From: Clostridia bacterium
GTDB taxonomy: Bacteria; Bacillota; Clostridia; Christensenellales; UBA1242
Length of the DNA: 16,335 bases
NCBI GenBank assembly: GCA_017503445.1
Contig: JAFVTB010000012.1
Location: 1-16,335 of the forward strand
Direction of reading: 5' to 3'
Below the pieces are notes generated by a model. The model searched no databases. It saw only the letters and a list, made by a program, of their open reading frames with translations, and was not told the origin of the DNA. Shown one piece after another: positions 1 to 9,259 of this stretch. The translations under genes were made by a program, and so were the position numbers. How positions within the stretch are numbered: position 1 is the first letter of the stretch; each line of letters begins with the position of its first letter.

Positions 1-696
1 CGCGTTTGTGCCGATGATTGTGCCACGGTTTTCAAGATTTGAAAGACTTGTGCGCTCAATGTTATATATTGAATATCCCGAATTGTATTGTGACTGTGAT
101 TTTGAAGTTGTAATTGTACCAGTAATTTCGCCCACAATGCCACCACTGTTTGTGCCCAACACTGTTGCATTGTTTGAAAGATTCATCAACGTGCCACCAT
201 GAGAACTGTTGACAACCCCACCAACAGTTGTACCCATAACAAGACTGTTTGCGATTGTCAAGTTTTTCAAAACTGCACCTTTGTTCGTTTCCAGCACAAG
301 CCCACTTGTGGTTGAATACAGCCCATAAATTATATGCCCATCACCATCAAGCGATGTTTTAAGGTCGGCAATGCCTTCCCAATTGTTAAGCACACCCAAA
401 TAGTTTCCTTCTGCGCCATTTGCATTTGCATACCATGTGCCTTTCGCTGACGCCATCGCATCAAATGTTGTATTTGTGCCGGTTGCATCACCTTTTATTC
501 CTGTGCCAAGATAAGCAGTATGCACGCCGTCAGAAACCTTGATAAGCCCCGTATCTGGATCAAAGATGAAGGTTTCATCATTAAGATAGATATCTTTGAT
601 TATTTTTGCATAACTTCCGCGATTTGCACCATTTGCGAAATAAGCAAGCTGGCTGGCATTTGCGATAAGATATGGATTGCTTTCCGTGCCTGCGCC
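1..696 (-). repeat. GLUG unit 7, cut by the window edge
   Basis: The unit opens at residue 2808 with GAGTESNPYLIA. It repeats the unit-6 insertion (IYLNDETFIFDPDTGLI, AYLGTGIKGD, GTWYANA), then LDGDGHIIYG, VGGVVNSSHG and GGIVGEITG. Reading continues beyond position 1, so more units or the anchor lie outside. Confidence 0.8.
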
Positions 697-3600
697 ACCT
701 TCATATCCTTTTGCAATGCCACCATCCCAAACAACACTTGAAAAGAAACTTGGTTTGCCGGTGAGGGTGTCTATACGCCATTGCAAAAGCGCATTTTGGG
801 ATGCAAAGCTGTTCAACGCTTCGGTGGTTGAAACAACATCGTCTTGCGTTACAACAGAAATCTTTGCGTCTTCAGCGGCAGAACCCGCCCAAGCATAAAG
901 GTTTGTGCCAAGATTGCTTTGTGTGTATACGCCCAATGCTTTTGCTTGGTTTGTGGCTTGATATGCCGCGCCCCAGTTATAGATGCTTTGAACACTTCCC
1001 AATATCTGTCCGCCAACGCCGCCTGTGGATGCACTTCCCCACACAATGCCACTGTTATAACAGTTGACAATGCTGGCACTTGCGTTTGCATATCCGCACA
1101 CGCCGCCCGCAGCAGATGTTTTGGCAAGAACAACAGATTCATTGAAAAGGTTTGAAAGCGCGCCTGTGCTGTTGCCAACAACACCTGCAATATACATGTC
1201 ACCAGCAATAAAACTGTTGACAACACCAACGCTTTTCACAACACCAGAAACAATACCAAAAAGCCCTTGATTTGTGCCACTTGCGTTGATATAAACGCCT
1301 GAAACAACATGACCATCGCCATCAAAGTGACCTGCAAAAGCATATTGTTTGCCGGCAGCGGAAACCTGACCAATTGGCGACCAAACATTGATGTTGCCAC
1401 CATATGCGCCTGATGTGCCTTTTTGGTTTGCATACCATGTTCCAGGGCTGGACGCAACTTGGTCAAACGAAACATTTTCGCCAACGCCGCCCTTTATGCC
1501 TGTGCCAAGATATGCCACATTCACACCATCACTGACCATCACAAGCCCGGTGTCAGGATTAAAACTGAAAAGTTCATCATTAAGATAAATATCGTTTGTC
1601 ATGATGAAATATTTGTTAAGATATGTCGTTCCGTTTGCCACATTTTTTGAAAGCAATGCCAAATCATTTGCCGTGGCAATTTGATATGGATTTTCTTTTG
1701 TACCATTTCCACCACTGAAGGTTGTTGATTGTGCGCCTTTCCAAAAGCGTTCAAACACAGGATATTTTTCACCCATTTTCCATGCAAAAAGTGCAACATT
1801 TTCATGCGATTGTTTTACGCCAACCCAAGTGTTAAGCGCATCAACAAGATTTGAAATGGTTGCATTGCCAATGCCAACAGATGACATCGCAAATGATGTG
1901 GTGTAATAATTTGTTTGGCCAGAGATATCTTGGGCAAACTTTCCTGCTGCCGCACCAACACCAAATTGCACCATGCCTGCGCAAGTTGTGTTGTTTAAAA
2001 GATAATAATCGGTTTCAATATTGCCCTCATTTTTGCCAACAATGCCACCAACATATCCGCTTATGCCCGAAACATTGCCAAAGTTGTAGCAATTTTGCAC
2101 AGCGCCCTGGTTGCATCCAACGATGCCGCCAATATTTTGCAAGCCAACAACTTTGCCTGCATTAAAGCAGTTGACAACCGCACATTCCGCCGCAACGCCA
2201 ACAATGCCACCTGCGGTTGATGTTTTTGTTTCTATGGCGCCGATATTAAAGCTGTTCACAACACTTGCTGCAGCTTGACCAGCAATGCCACCAACATTTT
2301 CACTTGTTCCAACAGTTGTGCCACTGTTTATACAAGCATTGATCATTCCAGAAGAGAATCCAACCACTCCGCCAACATTTGCCCCAAAGCCAAAAACATT
2401 ATTTTCGTTAACACAGCAAAGCATATCACCCGTTGTGTGTCCAACAATGCCGCCAACGTTTGAAAGTCCTTGAACAAAACCATTAGCAGCGCACAGGTTT
2501 GAAAGCCCGCCTGAAATTTTCCCGAATATACCCGCGTTGTTTTCAATGGTGTTGACAAATGCACCATGGATTGCAAAATTTTGGCCATTGAAATCACCCG
2601 CAAAACCATTGATTGGCCGCCACACATTGGCATTTGCCAAATCGGTTTCAAGATATTGATGATTAAGATAAATATCTTGCGTTAAAACAAAATATTTGTT
2701 TTCAAAAGTTTGCCCCGCGGCAACCTGATTTGCAAAATATGCAAATTGACTTGCGTTGGCAATTTGATATGGATCATCAAGTGAACCATTTCCATCGGCA
2801 TAGCTTTGAGTTGATGTGCCATCCCACACCAAAGTGTTATACCCAAAACTTGGCATTCCATTTGCCCCTAGTGTCCACGCATCGCCAACAATGCCGTTTT
2901 GACGATTTTCAAAGACGAAAGCATTCAGTGCATCCACAAGGTTTGTGGTTTGCGTGCCAAATACATTTGTTGATTCAATTTCCAAATTTGCATCAAACGA
3001 AGCAAATTGTCCGTGCACATCTGATGATTTTTTGCCAAGAATTTCATTCCCCACACCATTTTGCACGGTTGCATTGCCATCAAAGGTTTTGTTTTCAAGA
3101 TAATAGTTGTGTTGAAGAACACCATTATTATTGAAACCAACAACGCCACCAACAAATGTGTTTTTGCCATTTATAATGCCAAAGCTTATACAATTTGAAA
3201 TTGTGCCAGCACCATTTTGGCCTGCAACACCACCGGTGTAGTATCCGCCTTCAACATCGCCCGTCGCATAACAATTTGAAATTGTGCCATAGTTTTGTCC
3301 CGCAACGCCGCCAACCCATTGATATACGCCTGCAGAAACATTGCCATTTGAAAAAGAGTTTTCAACTTTTGCATCCGGAAGATTGATGCCCACAACGCCG
3401 CCAACGGCAAGCCCAAATGTGGCATTATTCCCAGAAACAGCATTTGTTGAATAACAACCTTCCACTTTGCCATTATTCACACCAACAATGCCGCCGATAT
3501 AACTGCCGCTGCCGAAAGCAGTGCATTCATTTTTGCAGAAGATTATTTCGCCAATGTTATAGCCCGCGATGCCACCAACATAATTGCCGCCGGTGATATC

Positions 3601-6600
3601 ACCTTTCACAGTCAAGTTCTTCACCGTGCCGGCGTTATAGCCAAACAACCCTTGATAATTGTTTGTGGTGTTTGTGTAAAGCCCGCTTATTGTGTGCCCG
3701 TTACCATCAAAAGTGCCGGCAAATGTGTTTGCTTTGCTGATTGATGTGTCATACCATCCGATTGGCGACCACATATTGCTTGCGTTACCGCCAAAGTTGA
3801 TATCGGCCATAAGAGTGACATATTTTCCGCTATAATTATCACCTGAATTCACATTAAAGGCAAAATAAGTAAGGTCTTCAACTGTGCTGATAAGATATGG
3901 GTTTGTTTTTGTGCCATCACCTTTTAATGTATCATTTGCAACATACCCATTCCACATAACAGGTGTTGTGTGGGTTTTGCAAGTTGCAGGATATTGATGA
4001 TCATCACGTTCTTCCCACACGCAATATTTATCGGTATACACAGAAGATAATCTTGCATGTGCAGTTTTCAACGCAGTTTGAAGGTTTGAAACATTCACAT
4101 TGTTGATAACAACCATACTCATTGTGCCATTTTGATCAAACGACCAAGTTTTTGCACTGTTATCTTTTGTCACTTCACCGCTGTTTTCACAGCCAATGCC
4201 GTTTTGGGCTTTTCCACTTACATCTGTGCAAGAGGAAGCCAAATAATATGTGTGCTGGATTTTGCCATTGTTGTCAAACCCGCAAATGCCGCCTGCAAAT
4301 GTTGCCTTACCGGTGATTTTGCCACTGTTGTATGCAAGGTTGATTTCACCTGCACCATTTTGCCCAGCAATACCGCCGATATAATATCCGCCGCTGACAT
4401 TTCCGTTATTGAAAGCATTTTCCAAAACGCCATGATTTTGCCCAACAATGCCGCCAACCCATTGATACACATTTGCTTCAACAGTTCCATTATTGAAAAC
4501 GTTATAAACATTTGCCGCGGTCAAGTTTATGCCAATCACGCCGCCTACGGCAAGCCCAAATGTTGAATTTCCACCAACCACAGAGCCAAGGTTATAGCAT
4601 TTGTTGACATCGCCATTATTCACGCCCACAATGCCGCCAACATAACTTCCTGTGGCTTTGACTTGGCCGTTTACATAGCAATCTTCAACATATCCTGTAT
4701 TATAACCAACAATGCCGCCAACATAATTGCCACCAACAATGTTGGCATCAACAACCGCAACATTTTTGATTGTGCCATTGCTGTATCCAAACAAACCTTG
4801 ATAGTTTGCAGAAGTGTTTGTGGTTATGCCACTGATTTTTTTGTATTGACCATCAAAAATGCCATTAAAGAAACTTGCTTTTTTGATTTTGGTGTTATAT
4901 GTGCCAATTGGATTCCAAGAATCTGCATATTTTGAAATGGTGATATCCGTTGTTTGGCTGAAATAGCATCCTGCAAAATCCACGCCAGAGTTCACATAAA
5001 GTGCAAGATAATAAAGATCATCTTCTTTGGCAATCAAATATGGATTTGCTTTTGTGCCTTCACCACTGAAAAACCATGCGCTTGAATCGTTCCACTCGTT
5101 ATTTGTTAAAAGTGAAGGCCAAGAGTTTGAATCATCCGTCCAAATTGAATAAATGCCCTCTTCTGCACTGTCATAAAATTTTTGACCAAAATTAAGTGCT
5201 TCCAAAAGTCGGCTTGTTGTCTGGCCATTGACAATAATTTGCGAAAATCCTTTATTCTCATCAAATGCAGTGGTTTGGTTTGCTTTATCTGCTGCCACAG
5301 CACCCAAGGTGGCTGTTCCAATGCCGTTTTGCACGGCATTTTTGCCATCGGTTGCCACACCAGAAAGATAATATGTGAATGAAATCTCACCACCATTATC
5401 AAACCCAGCGATTGCACCAGCATATGTGTTTATGCCAGCAACCATACCGCTTGAATATGCATTTAAAAGCAGTCCGCCACCATTTTGTCCAACAAGGCCG
5501 CCAACATAGTATGCTCCGCTAACACTGCCATGATTATAAACATTGATGATCTTGCCATGGTTTTGTCCAGCAATGCCGCCAAGCCATTGGCTTGTGTTGC
5601 CAGAAACCGCGCCTGAATGCAAGCTGTTGCGCACCACCGCGCTTGAAAGATTTATGCCTGTTATGCCACCATAGGCAAGGCCAAATGTTGTGTTTTTGCC
5701 AACTGTGTTGCCGCTTGAAATACACTTGTCGATAAGTCCATTATTCACGCCAACAATGCCGCCAACATAACTTCCATTTCCACCAACAATACCACTTGCA
5801 AAGGTGCAGTTCATCACAGCGCCTGTGTTGTATCCCACAAGCCCACCAACATAGCTTCCGCCCACAATATTGGCATTTGCAAGCACCACGTTGCGAATAA
5901 TGCCGTTGTTGAACCCGAAAATGCCTTGATAGTTTGATGAATTGTTGATAACAACATCACTGATTTTATGCCCTTGGCCATCAAAAGTGCCTTCAAAAAC
6001 ATAACTTTCTGTTTCGTTGGCACCGCCAATTGGTTTCCATTCTGCAGCAGCGGTGTCATTAAAGGTGATATCATATGTCATCACAAAATATGCACCTTTA
6101 TATGTCAGACCAAAAGAAACTTTTTCTTGCAACAGTTGCAAATCACCAATAGAACCAATTTGATATGGGTCTTGAAGTGTGCCACTGCCTGTCCAGCCCG
6201 TCACGCTTGAACCCTGCCCAATCATATTGTTCCAGCCATCAACAAACAAAGTTGCATAGCCATCATTTGGGTCATCTTCCCAACTGCAATAAACATTTCC
6301 ATCGTTAAGAGAGAACAGCTCCAAGCCCAAATTCAGCGCCCATTTCAAAGAAAGTTCACGCCCACCTTGTTCCATTTGCACGCCCGCACTTTCGCCCTCA
6401 ACACTGAACGAATCCACATAATTTGGATTTTGTGTTGTGATGCCAAGGTTTGCATTGCCGAAAGCATTTTGAGTTTTATTGTTTCCATCATATGCTGTGT
6501 TGATAAAATAATACGCATATTGAACAGTGCCTCTGTTTTCACCCGCGATTGCACCAGCATATGTGTTTTGGCTGTATGCTTTTCCGCTTACATAGCTGTT

Positions 6601-9117
6601 GAAAATATTTCCGCCACCATTTTGCCCAACAATGCCGCCAACATAATATGCGCCTTTTGAAACAGAGAATGTTCTTGTGTTGATCACGTTGCCATGGTTT
6701 TGCCCGGTGATTCCACCAACCCATTGTGTGGTAAGGGCGGTCACTTCACCACTTGACATTGCGTTTCTTATGGTTGCATTTGAAAGGTTGATGCCCGCGA
6801 TGCCACCAAATGCAAGTGCAAATGTGGTGTTTGTTGATGTTATATTGCCGCTTGAGATACACTTATCCACAAGGCCATTATTAACGCCAACAATGCCACC
6901 AACATAACTTCCACTTCCATACACATTGACAGCGCTTGTACATGCGATGATTTTGCCGGTGTTATATCCGCACAATCCGCCAACATAATTATCCCCAACA
7001 ACATTTCCCGCCACCGAAAGGTTTTGGATTACGCCGCTGTTGTAGCCAAATATGCCAACATAGTTTGAATTTTGCCAAGTGCCAGTTGAAGAAAGTGTAA
7101 GGGTTTGCCCATTGCCATCAAAATTCCCCATAAATGGAAATTCTTTATTCAAGGAATAATCATAAATGCCCACCGGCTCATAATATCCAATTTCAAAACT
7201 TGCCAAAAGCTTGAAATATTGATTTGCACTTGAATATCTGCCGTCATTCACACCTGATAAAAAGCGTTTATATTCCCGTGCAGAAGAAATTGTGAATGGA
7301 TCAGCCGCAGTTCCTTGCCCCGGCAAGGTGTGATCAATCAGCCACTTAACCGTGAAAGTTGTATCCCACGTTATTGGCGCAACGCCACCAATATCATATT
7401 GTGTGTTGTTGGCCAACCACTTCACTGCTGTGCCGTCTTCAATTGTTGGGGTTTGACTTGTAAGGCGATAATCCAATGTTTGTGATTGAATTTCACTTGC
7501 ACCTGCAGATTTGCAAATTGTTGTGCTTTCCTGCGCAGGGGTGTTCTGCCCACCATTTGGATCATAGGTTATATAAACTGTTGTGCTGTATATCGCATAA
7601 AGCATTTTTGCCGCGCCATACATTTCGATTGTGCCACTTAAACCAGAGACATCACCTGCATTGGCATAAGTTCCCGAATAATTTGTTTCTTCAGTTGAAT
7701 ATCCAATAAAGGTATATGTTTTGCCATTATACTCAAAACTTGCATTTGGCACTTTATCAATTGAAAAAGTTGCTTTTTCTGCCGTTGCATCCAAAACAGA
7801 AAAGTTTGGCGATGCGTTTTCGTTGTCTTGCACAGTTGCGCGCACGCCATTTTCGTTGATATATGCATATGTAATGGCGTTGTCACGCTTCCAAACAGGA
7901 TAAAAGTTTGTGTCTTGGGAAAGCGTCCTTGTGCCGCTTGACCACTGCACCACATTTGAAGAAGGCGATGTTGTCCAGCCCGCAAAGGTGAACCCTTCTT
8001 TGGTTGGGGCGCTGACGGGCATATTGATGCTGGCGTTCTTTTTGTAAGTGTTTTGTTGTATCACAGTTTGATCATCAGAATAGAATGTTGCCACATACCC
8101 CTGTTCTACAAGCGGAGTGGCAATAATAATTCCAACATTTCCACCATAACCCGCCGCATTTGTTACATCAACCCAAAATGAATTGCCGTTATATGTTCCC
8201 CAAACATAAATTGACCAACCATTCATTATATATCCGGGTTCTTGAACTGTGGCTTGCACAAACTTCTGAAAAGCACCATTTTGAAACATATAACCAAAAG
8301 ACCAGTTGTTGGAGGTGTAAACCTTGTAACCTGGTTTTTCTTCTTTCAACTTAAACACATGGGTTGTGCAGGTTGGAGAAGCCGAATACGAAGCAATTCC
8401 CGGTTGGTTATAAATCACCAAAACTTGTGACGATTTTGAATATCCACTTGGGACAGCCGGATCACCAACAAAATCAGTTTCATTTGGCTCAACCTCTATT
8501 GTGGCATTTTGCGCACCAACCAACATTATATTTGATTCAAACGCATATCCAGCACTTAACAGATTATCCGTTTCAACAGCATTGGCACTGAAATAATATT
8601 GCTTCCATGTTTCATCACATTGATTTTGAATAATGTCATTTATTGTCAAACTTTGCCCAACAAAGCACGTTGCATTGATTGTTTGCGTAATATCCTTATC
8701 AAACGGGCTTTGCACCTGTAAAGAAACCTCAACCTCTTTGGCAAATTTTGCAACAATGGTTTGATTTTCATTTGGGGCAACGCTGTATTCAACCTCGGTT
8801 GAAAGCAGCACATCACAATCAAAATATCCCACAAAGGCATAACCATCACTTGGCGAAGCGCAAAGATTGATTGTTTTGCCCGCGCGATTTTTTGTTGTGC
8901 CAGACAACCCAATCGTCTTGCCATCCACCTCAACAAAACCACCATTAAGGGCATTGTGATATTCCCCATTATCAGTGGAAAGCACCACGCAAGAAAAAGA
9001 AACTGTTTGCCTGTGATTTGTGATTGCAAACACCCCTGCAAAAACAAAAGAAAGCGCGAAGACCAGAACGCCCAGCACCATCAAAAGTTTTTTTGAAAAA
9101 ATATTATTTTTTGGCAT
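1..9117 (-). CDS. Giant secreted GLUG-repeat surface protein, C-terminus beyond the window
   Basis: I read the frame from the ATG at 9117-9115 down to position 1 and found no stop, giving at least 3,039 codons; the gene continues past the left edge. Residues 1-31 form a signal peptide: K/N-rich start, hydrophobic core at about 11-30, and VFA before a likely cleavage after A27 or A31. Residues about 45-120 resemble a divergent InlB repeat (GYAFVGYFDCD). Two further B-repeat-like modules follow at about 356-410 (GFTFAGWTTSP) and 514-592 (YDPNGG). From residue 600 come seven large tandem units made of GLUG motifs such as VGGIVGVNNG, a family thought to form beta-strand-rich extracellular stalks. 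A weak ribosome site (AAGTGAG, about 7 bases upstream) and its own promoter support the start. The role is inferred to be adhesion or a surface fibre; the cell anchor, expected at the C-terminus, is not visible. Confidence 0.93.
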   Translation of the reverse strand, partial: MPKNNIFSKKLLMVLGVLVFALSFVFAGVFAITNHRQTVSFSCVVLSTDNGEYHNALNGGFVEVDGKTIGLSGTTKNRAGKTINLCASPSDGYAFVGYFDCDVLLSTEVEYSVAPNENQTIVAKFAKEVEVSLQVQSPFDKDITQTINATCFVGQSLTINDIIQNQCDETWKQYYFSANAVETDNLLSAGYAFESNIMLVGAQNATIEVEPNETDFVGDPAVPSGYSKSSQVLVIYNQPGIASYSASPTCTTHVFKLKEEKPGYKVYTSNNWSFGYMFQNGAFQKFVQATVQEPGYIMNGWSIYVWGTYNGNSFWVDVTNAAGYGGNVGIIIATPLVEQGYVATFYSDDQTVIQQNTYKKNASINMPVSAPTKEGFTFAGWTTSPSSNVVQWSSGTRTLSQDTNFYPVWKRDNAITYAYINENGVRATVQDNENASPNFSVLDATAEKATFSIDKVPNASFEYNGKTYTFIGYSTEETNYSGTYANAGDVSGLSGTIEMYGAAKMLYAIYSTTVYITYDPNGGQNTPAQESTTICKSAGASEIQSQTLDYRLTSQTPTIEDGTAVKWLANNTQYDIGGVAPITWDTTFTVKWLIDHTLPGQGTAADPFTISSAREYKRFLSGVNDGRYSSANQYFKLLASFEIGYYEPVGIYDYSLNKEFPFMGNFDGNGQTLTLSSTGTWQNSNYVGIFGYNSGVIQNLSVAGNVVGDNYVGGLCGYNTGKIIACTSAVNVYGSGSYVGGIVGVNNGLVDKCISSGNITSTNTTFALAFGGIAGINLSNATIRNAMSSGEVTALTTQWVGGITGQNHGNVINTRTFSVSKGAYYVGGIVGQNGGGNIFNSYVSGKAYSQNTYAGAIAGENRGTVQYAYYFINTAYDGNNKTQNAFGNANLGITTQNPNYVDSFSVEGESAGVQMEQGGRELSLKWALNLGLELFSLNDGNVYCSWEDDPNDGYATLFVDGWNNMIGQGSSVTGWTGSGTLQDPYQIGSIGDLQLLQEKVSFGLTYKGAYFVMTYDITFNDTAAAEWKPIGGANETESYVFEGTFDGQGHKISDVVINNSSNYQGIFGFNNGIIRNVVLANANIVGGSYVGGLVGYNTGAVMNCTFASGIVGGNGSYVGGIVGVNNGLIDKCISSGNTVGKNTTFGLAYGGITGINLSSAVVRNSLHSGAVSGNTSQWLGGIAGQNHGKIINVYNHGSVSGAYYVGGLVGQNGGGLLLNAYSSGMVAGINTYAGAIAGFDNGGEISFTYYLSGVATDGKNAVQNGIGTATLGAVAADKANQTTAFDENKGFSQIIVNGQTTSRLLEALNFGQKFYDSAEEGIYSIWTDDSNSWPSLLTNNEWNDSSAWFFSGEGTKANPYLIAKEDDLYYLALYVNSGVDFAGCYFSQTTDITISKYADSWNPIGTYNTKIKKASFFNGIFDGQYKKISGITTNTSANYQGLFGYSNGTIKNVAVVDANIVGGNYVGGIVGYNTGYVEDCYVNGQVKATGSYVGGIVGVNNGDVNKCYNLGSVVGGNSTFGLAVGGVIGINLTAANVYNVFNNGTVEANVYQWVGGIVGQNHGVLENAFNNGNVSGGYYIGGIAGQNGAGEINLAYNSGKITGKATFAGGICGFDNNGKIQHTYYLASSCTDVSGKAQNGIGCENSGEVTKDNSAKTWSFDQNGTMSMVVINNVNVSNLQTALKTAHARLSSVYTDKYCVWEERDDHQYPATCKTHTTPVMWNGYVANDTLKGDGTKTNPYLISTVEDLTYFAFNVNSGDNYSGKYVTLMADINFGGNASNMWSPIGWYDTSISKANTFAGTFDGNGHTISGLYTNTTNNYQGLFGYNAGTVKNLTVKGDITGGNYVGGIAGYNIGEIIFCKNECTAFGSGSYIGGIVGVNNGKVEGCYSTNAVSGNNATFGLAVGGVVGINLPDAKVENSFSNGNVSAGVYQWVGGVAGQNYGTISNCYATGDVEGGYYTGGVAGQNGAGTISNCISFGIINGKNTFVGGVVGFNNNGVLQHNYYLENKTFDGNATVQNGVGNEILGKKSSDVHGQFASFDANLEIESTNVFGTQTTNLVDALNAFVFENRQNGIVGDAWTLGANGMPSFGYNTLVWDGTSTQSYADGNGSLDDPYQIANASQFAYFANQVAAGQTFENKYFVLTQDIYLNHQYLETDLANANVWRPINGFAGDFNGQNFAIHGAFVNTIENNAGIFGKISGGLSNLCAANGFVQGLSNVGGIVGHTTGDMLCCVNENNVFGFGANVGGVVGFSSGMINACINSGTTVGTSENVGGIAGQAAASVVNSFNIGAIETKTSTAGGIVGVAAECAVVNCFNAGKVVGLQNIGGIVGCNQGAVQNCYNFGNVSGISGYVGGIVGKNEGNIETDYYLLNNTTCAGMVQFGVGAAAGKFAQDISGQTNYYTTSFAMSSVGIGNATISNLVDALNTWVGVKQSHENVALFAWKMGEKYPVFERFWKGAQSTTFSGGNGTKENPYQIATANDLALLSKNVANGTTYLNKYFIMTNDIYLNDELFSFNPDTGLVMVSDGVNVAYLGTGIKGGVGENVSFDQVASSPGTWYANQKGTSGAYGGNINVWSPIGQVSAAGKQYAFAGHFDGDGHVVSGVYINASGTNQGLFGIVSGVVKSVGVVNSFIAGDMYIAGVVGNSTGALSNLFNESVVLAKTSAAGGVCGYANASASIVNCYNSGIVWGSASTGGVGGQILGSVQSIYNWGAAYQATNQAKALGVYTQSNLGTNLYAWAGSAAEDAKISVVTQDDVVSTTEALNSFASQNALLQWRIDTLTGKPSFFSSVVWDGGIAKGYEGGAGTESNPYLIANASQLAYFANGANRGSYAKIIKDIYLNDETFIFDPDTGLIKVSDGVHTAYLGTGIKGDATGTNTTFDAMASAKGTWYANANGAEGNYLGVLNNWEGIADLKTSLDGDGHIIYGLYSTTSGLVLETNKGAVLKNLTIANSLVMGTTVGGVVNSSHGGTLMNLSNNATVLGTNSGGIVGEITGTITTSKSQSQYNSGYSIYNIERTSLSNLENRGTIIGTNA
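697..1710 (-). repeat. GLUG unit 6 (residues 2470-2807), second subfamily
   Basis: The unit opens with GGNGTKENPYQIA. It carries an insertion not present in units 1-5, containing IYLNDELFSFNPDTGLV and AYLGTGIKGG, then FDGDGHVVSG, GLFGIVSG and only a few GLUG motifs (GGVCGYAN, GGVGGQILG). It is about 338 residues long. Confidence 0.8.
1711..2793 (-). repeat. GLUG unit 5 (residues 2109-2469), divergent
   Basis: The unit opens with GNGSLDDPYQIA and keeps GIFGKISG, VGGIVGHTTG, VGGVVGFSSG, VGGIAGQAA, IGGIVGCNQG and VGGIVGKNEG. It lacks the GINL block and is about 15 residues shorter than units 1-4. It closes with a LVDALN segment and YPVFERFW. Confidence 0.8.
2794..3921 (-). repeat. GLUG unit 4 (residues 1733-2108)
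   Basis: The unit opens with GDGTKTNPYLIS, then FDGNGHTI, GLFGYNAG, VGGIAGYNIG, IGGIVGVNNG, GGVVGINL, VGGVAGQNYG, TGGVAGQNGAG and VGGVVGFNNNG. It is the last unit that carries the GINL block. Confidence 0.85.
3922..5064 (-). repeat. GLUG unit 3 (residues 1352-1732)
   Basis: The unit opens with GEGTKANPYLIA, then FDGQYKKI, GLFGYSNG, VGGIVGYNTG, VGGIVGVNNG, GGVIGINL, VGGIVGQNHG, IGGIAGQNGAG and GGICGFDNNG, closing with YCVWEERD. At 381 residues it is the longest unit, partly through a longer closing segment. Confidence 0.85.
5065..6189 (-). repeat. GLUG unit 2 (residues 977-1351)
   Basis: The unit opens with GSGTLQDPY and follows the same order as unit 1: FDGQGHKI, GIFGFNNG, VGGLVGYNTG, VGGIVGVNNG, GGITGINL, LGGIAGQNHG, VGGLVGQNGGG, GAIAGFDNGG. 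It ends with YSIWTDD. It has the closest overall match in motif order to units 1 and 3. Confidence 0.85.
6190..7320 (-). repeat. GLUG unit 1 of the giant protein (residues 600-976)
   Basis: The unit opens with GQGTAADPF, then shows FDGNGQTL, GIFGYNSG, VGGLCGYNTG, VGGIVGVNNG, GGIAGINL, VGGITGQNHG, VGGIVGQNGGG and GAIAGENRG. It closes with a W-rich segment (SWEDDP). It belongs to the conserved subfamily of units 1-4, defined by the TFxLAxGG..GINL block followed by QWVGG. Confidence 0.85.
7342..8050 (-). other. InlB B-repeat-like (Flg_new) modules in the giant protein
   Basis: Residues about 356-410 carry the hallmark GFTFAGWTTSP followed by a TNFYPVWK end. Residues 514-592 carry ITYDPNGG and end in FTVKW. 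Between them lies a related stretch with FIGYSTEET and MLYAIYSTT. These are the signatures of Listeria-Bacteroides repeats, small ubiquitin-like extracellular folds common in Bacillota surface proteins. They sit between the signal peptide region and the GLUG stalk. Module borders are estimated by eye. Confidence 0.75.
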
Positions 9118-9168
9118 ATAAACTCACTTATTTTTTATTTGTCAAATATCGTAATTTCCTTCTGTTTT

Positions 9169-9198
9169 ATTTTACCAAACGACACAAAAAATAGTCAA
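9169..9198 (-). promoter_or_regulatory. Promoter of the giant surface protein
   Basis: On the minus strand a -35 box TTGACT (9193-9198) is followed by an 18-base spacer and a -10 box TAAAAT (9169-9174). It lies just after the upstream gene's terminator and about 50 bases before the ATG at 9117, so the giant gene appears to be its own transcription unit. Confidence 0.65.
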
Positions 9199-9232
9199 GC
9201 AATTTGCAGATAAAATTGCATTTTTGTGGCAT

Positions 9233-9254
9233 AAAAAAAGGCGATCAAATCGCC
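9233..9254 (-). terminator. Rho-independent terminator after the ftsH operon
   Basis: On the minus strand a perfect 6-bp stem (GGCGAT/ATCGCC) with a TTG loop is followed by seven T. It starts 5 bases after the stop codon of the 182-residue gene. The flanking A and T runs mean it may also work in the other direction. Confidence 0.8.
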
Positions 9255-9259
9255 AATTT

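Noticed and set aside
849..1229. Minus-strand 126-codon frame and many similar plus and minus frames between 1 and 9000
   Set aside because: They are shadows of the GLUG-repeat frame. None carries repeat motifs or a ribosome site, and all lie wholly inside the giant gene.
8646..9047. Minus-strand 133-codon frame near the start of the giant gene
   Set aside because: It is a shifted frame of the same strand. The giant frame carries the signal peptide and repeat motifs; this one is rich in L, C and M without pattern.
1..9117. Regular spacing of short DNA repeats considered as a CRISPR array or tandem satellite
   Set aside because: The repeats are degenerate at DNA level and keep one reading frame with conserved protein motifs. 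No identical 25-40 base repeats with unique spacers are seen.
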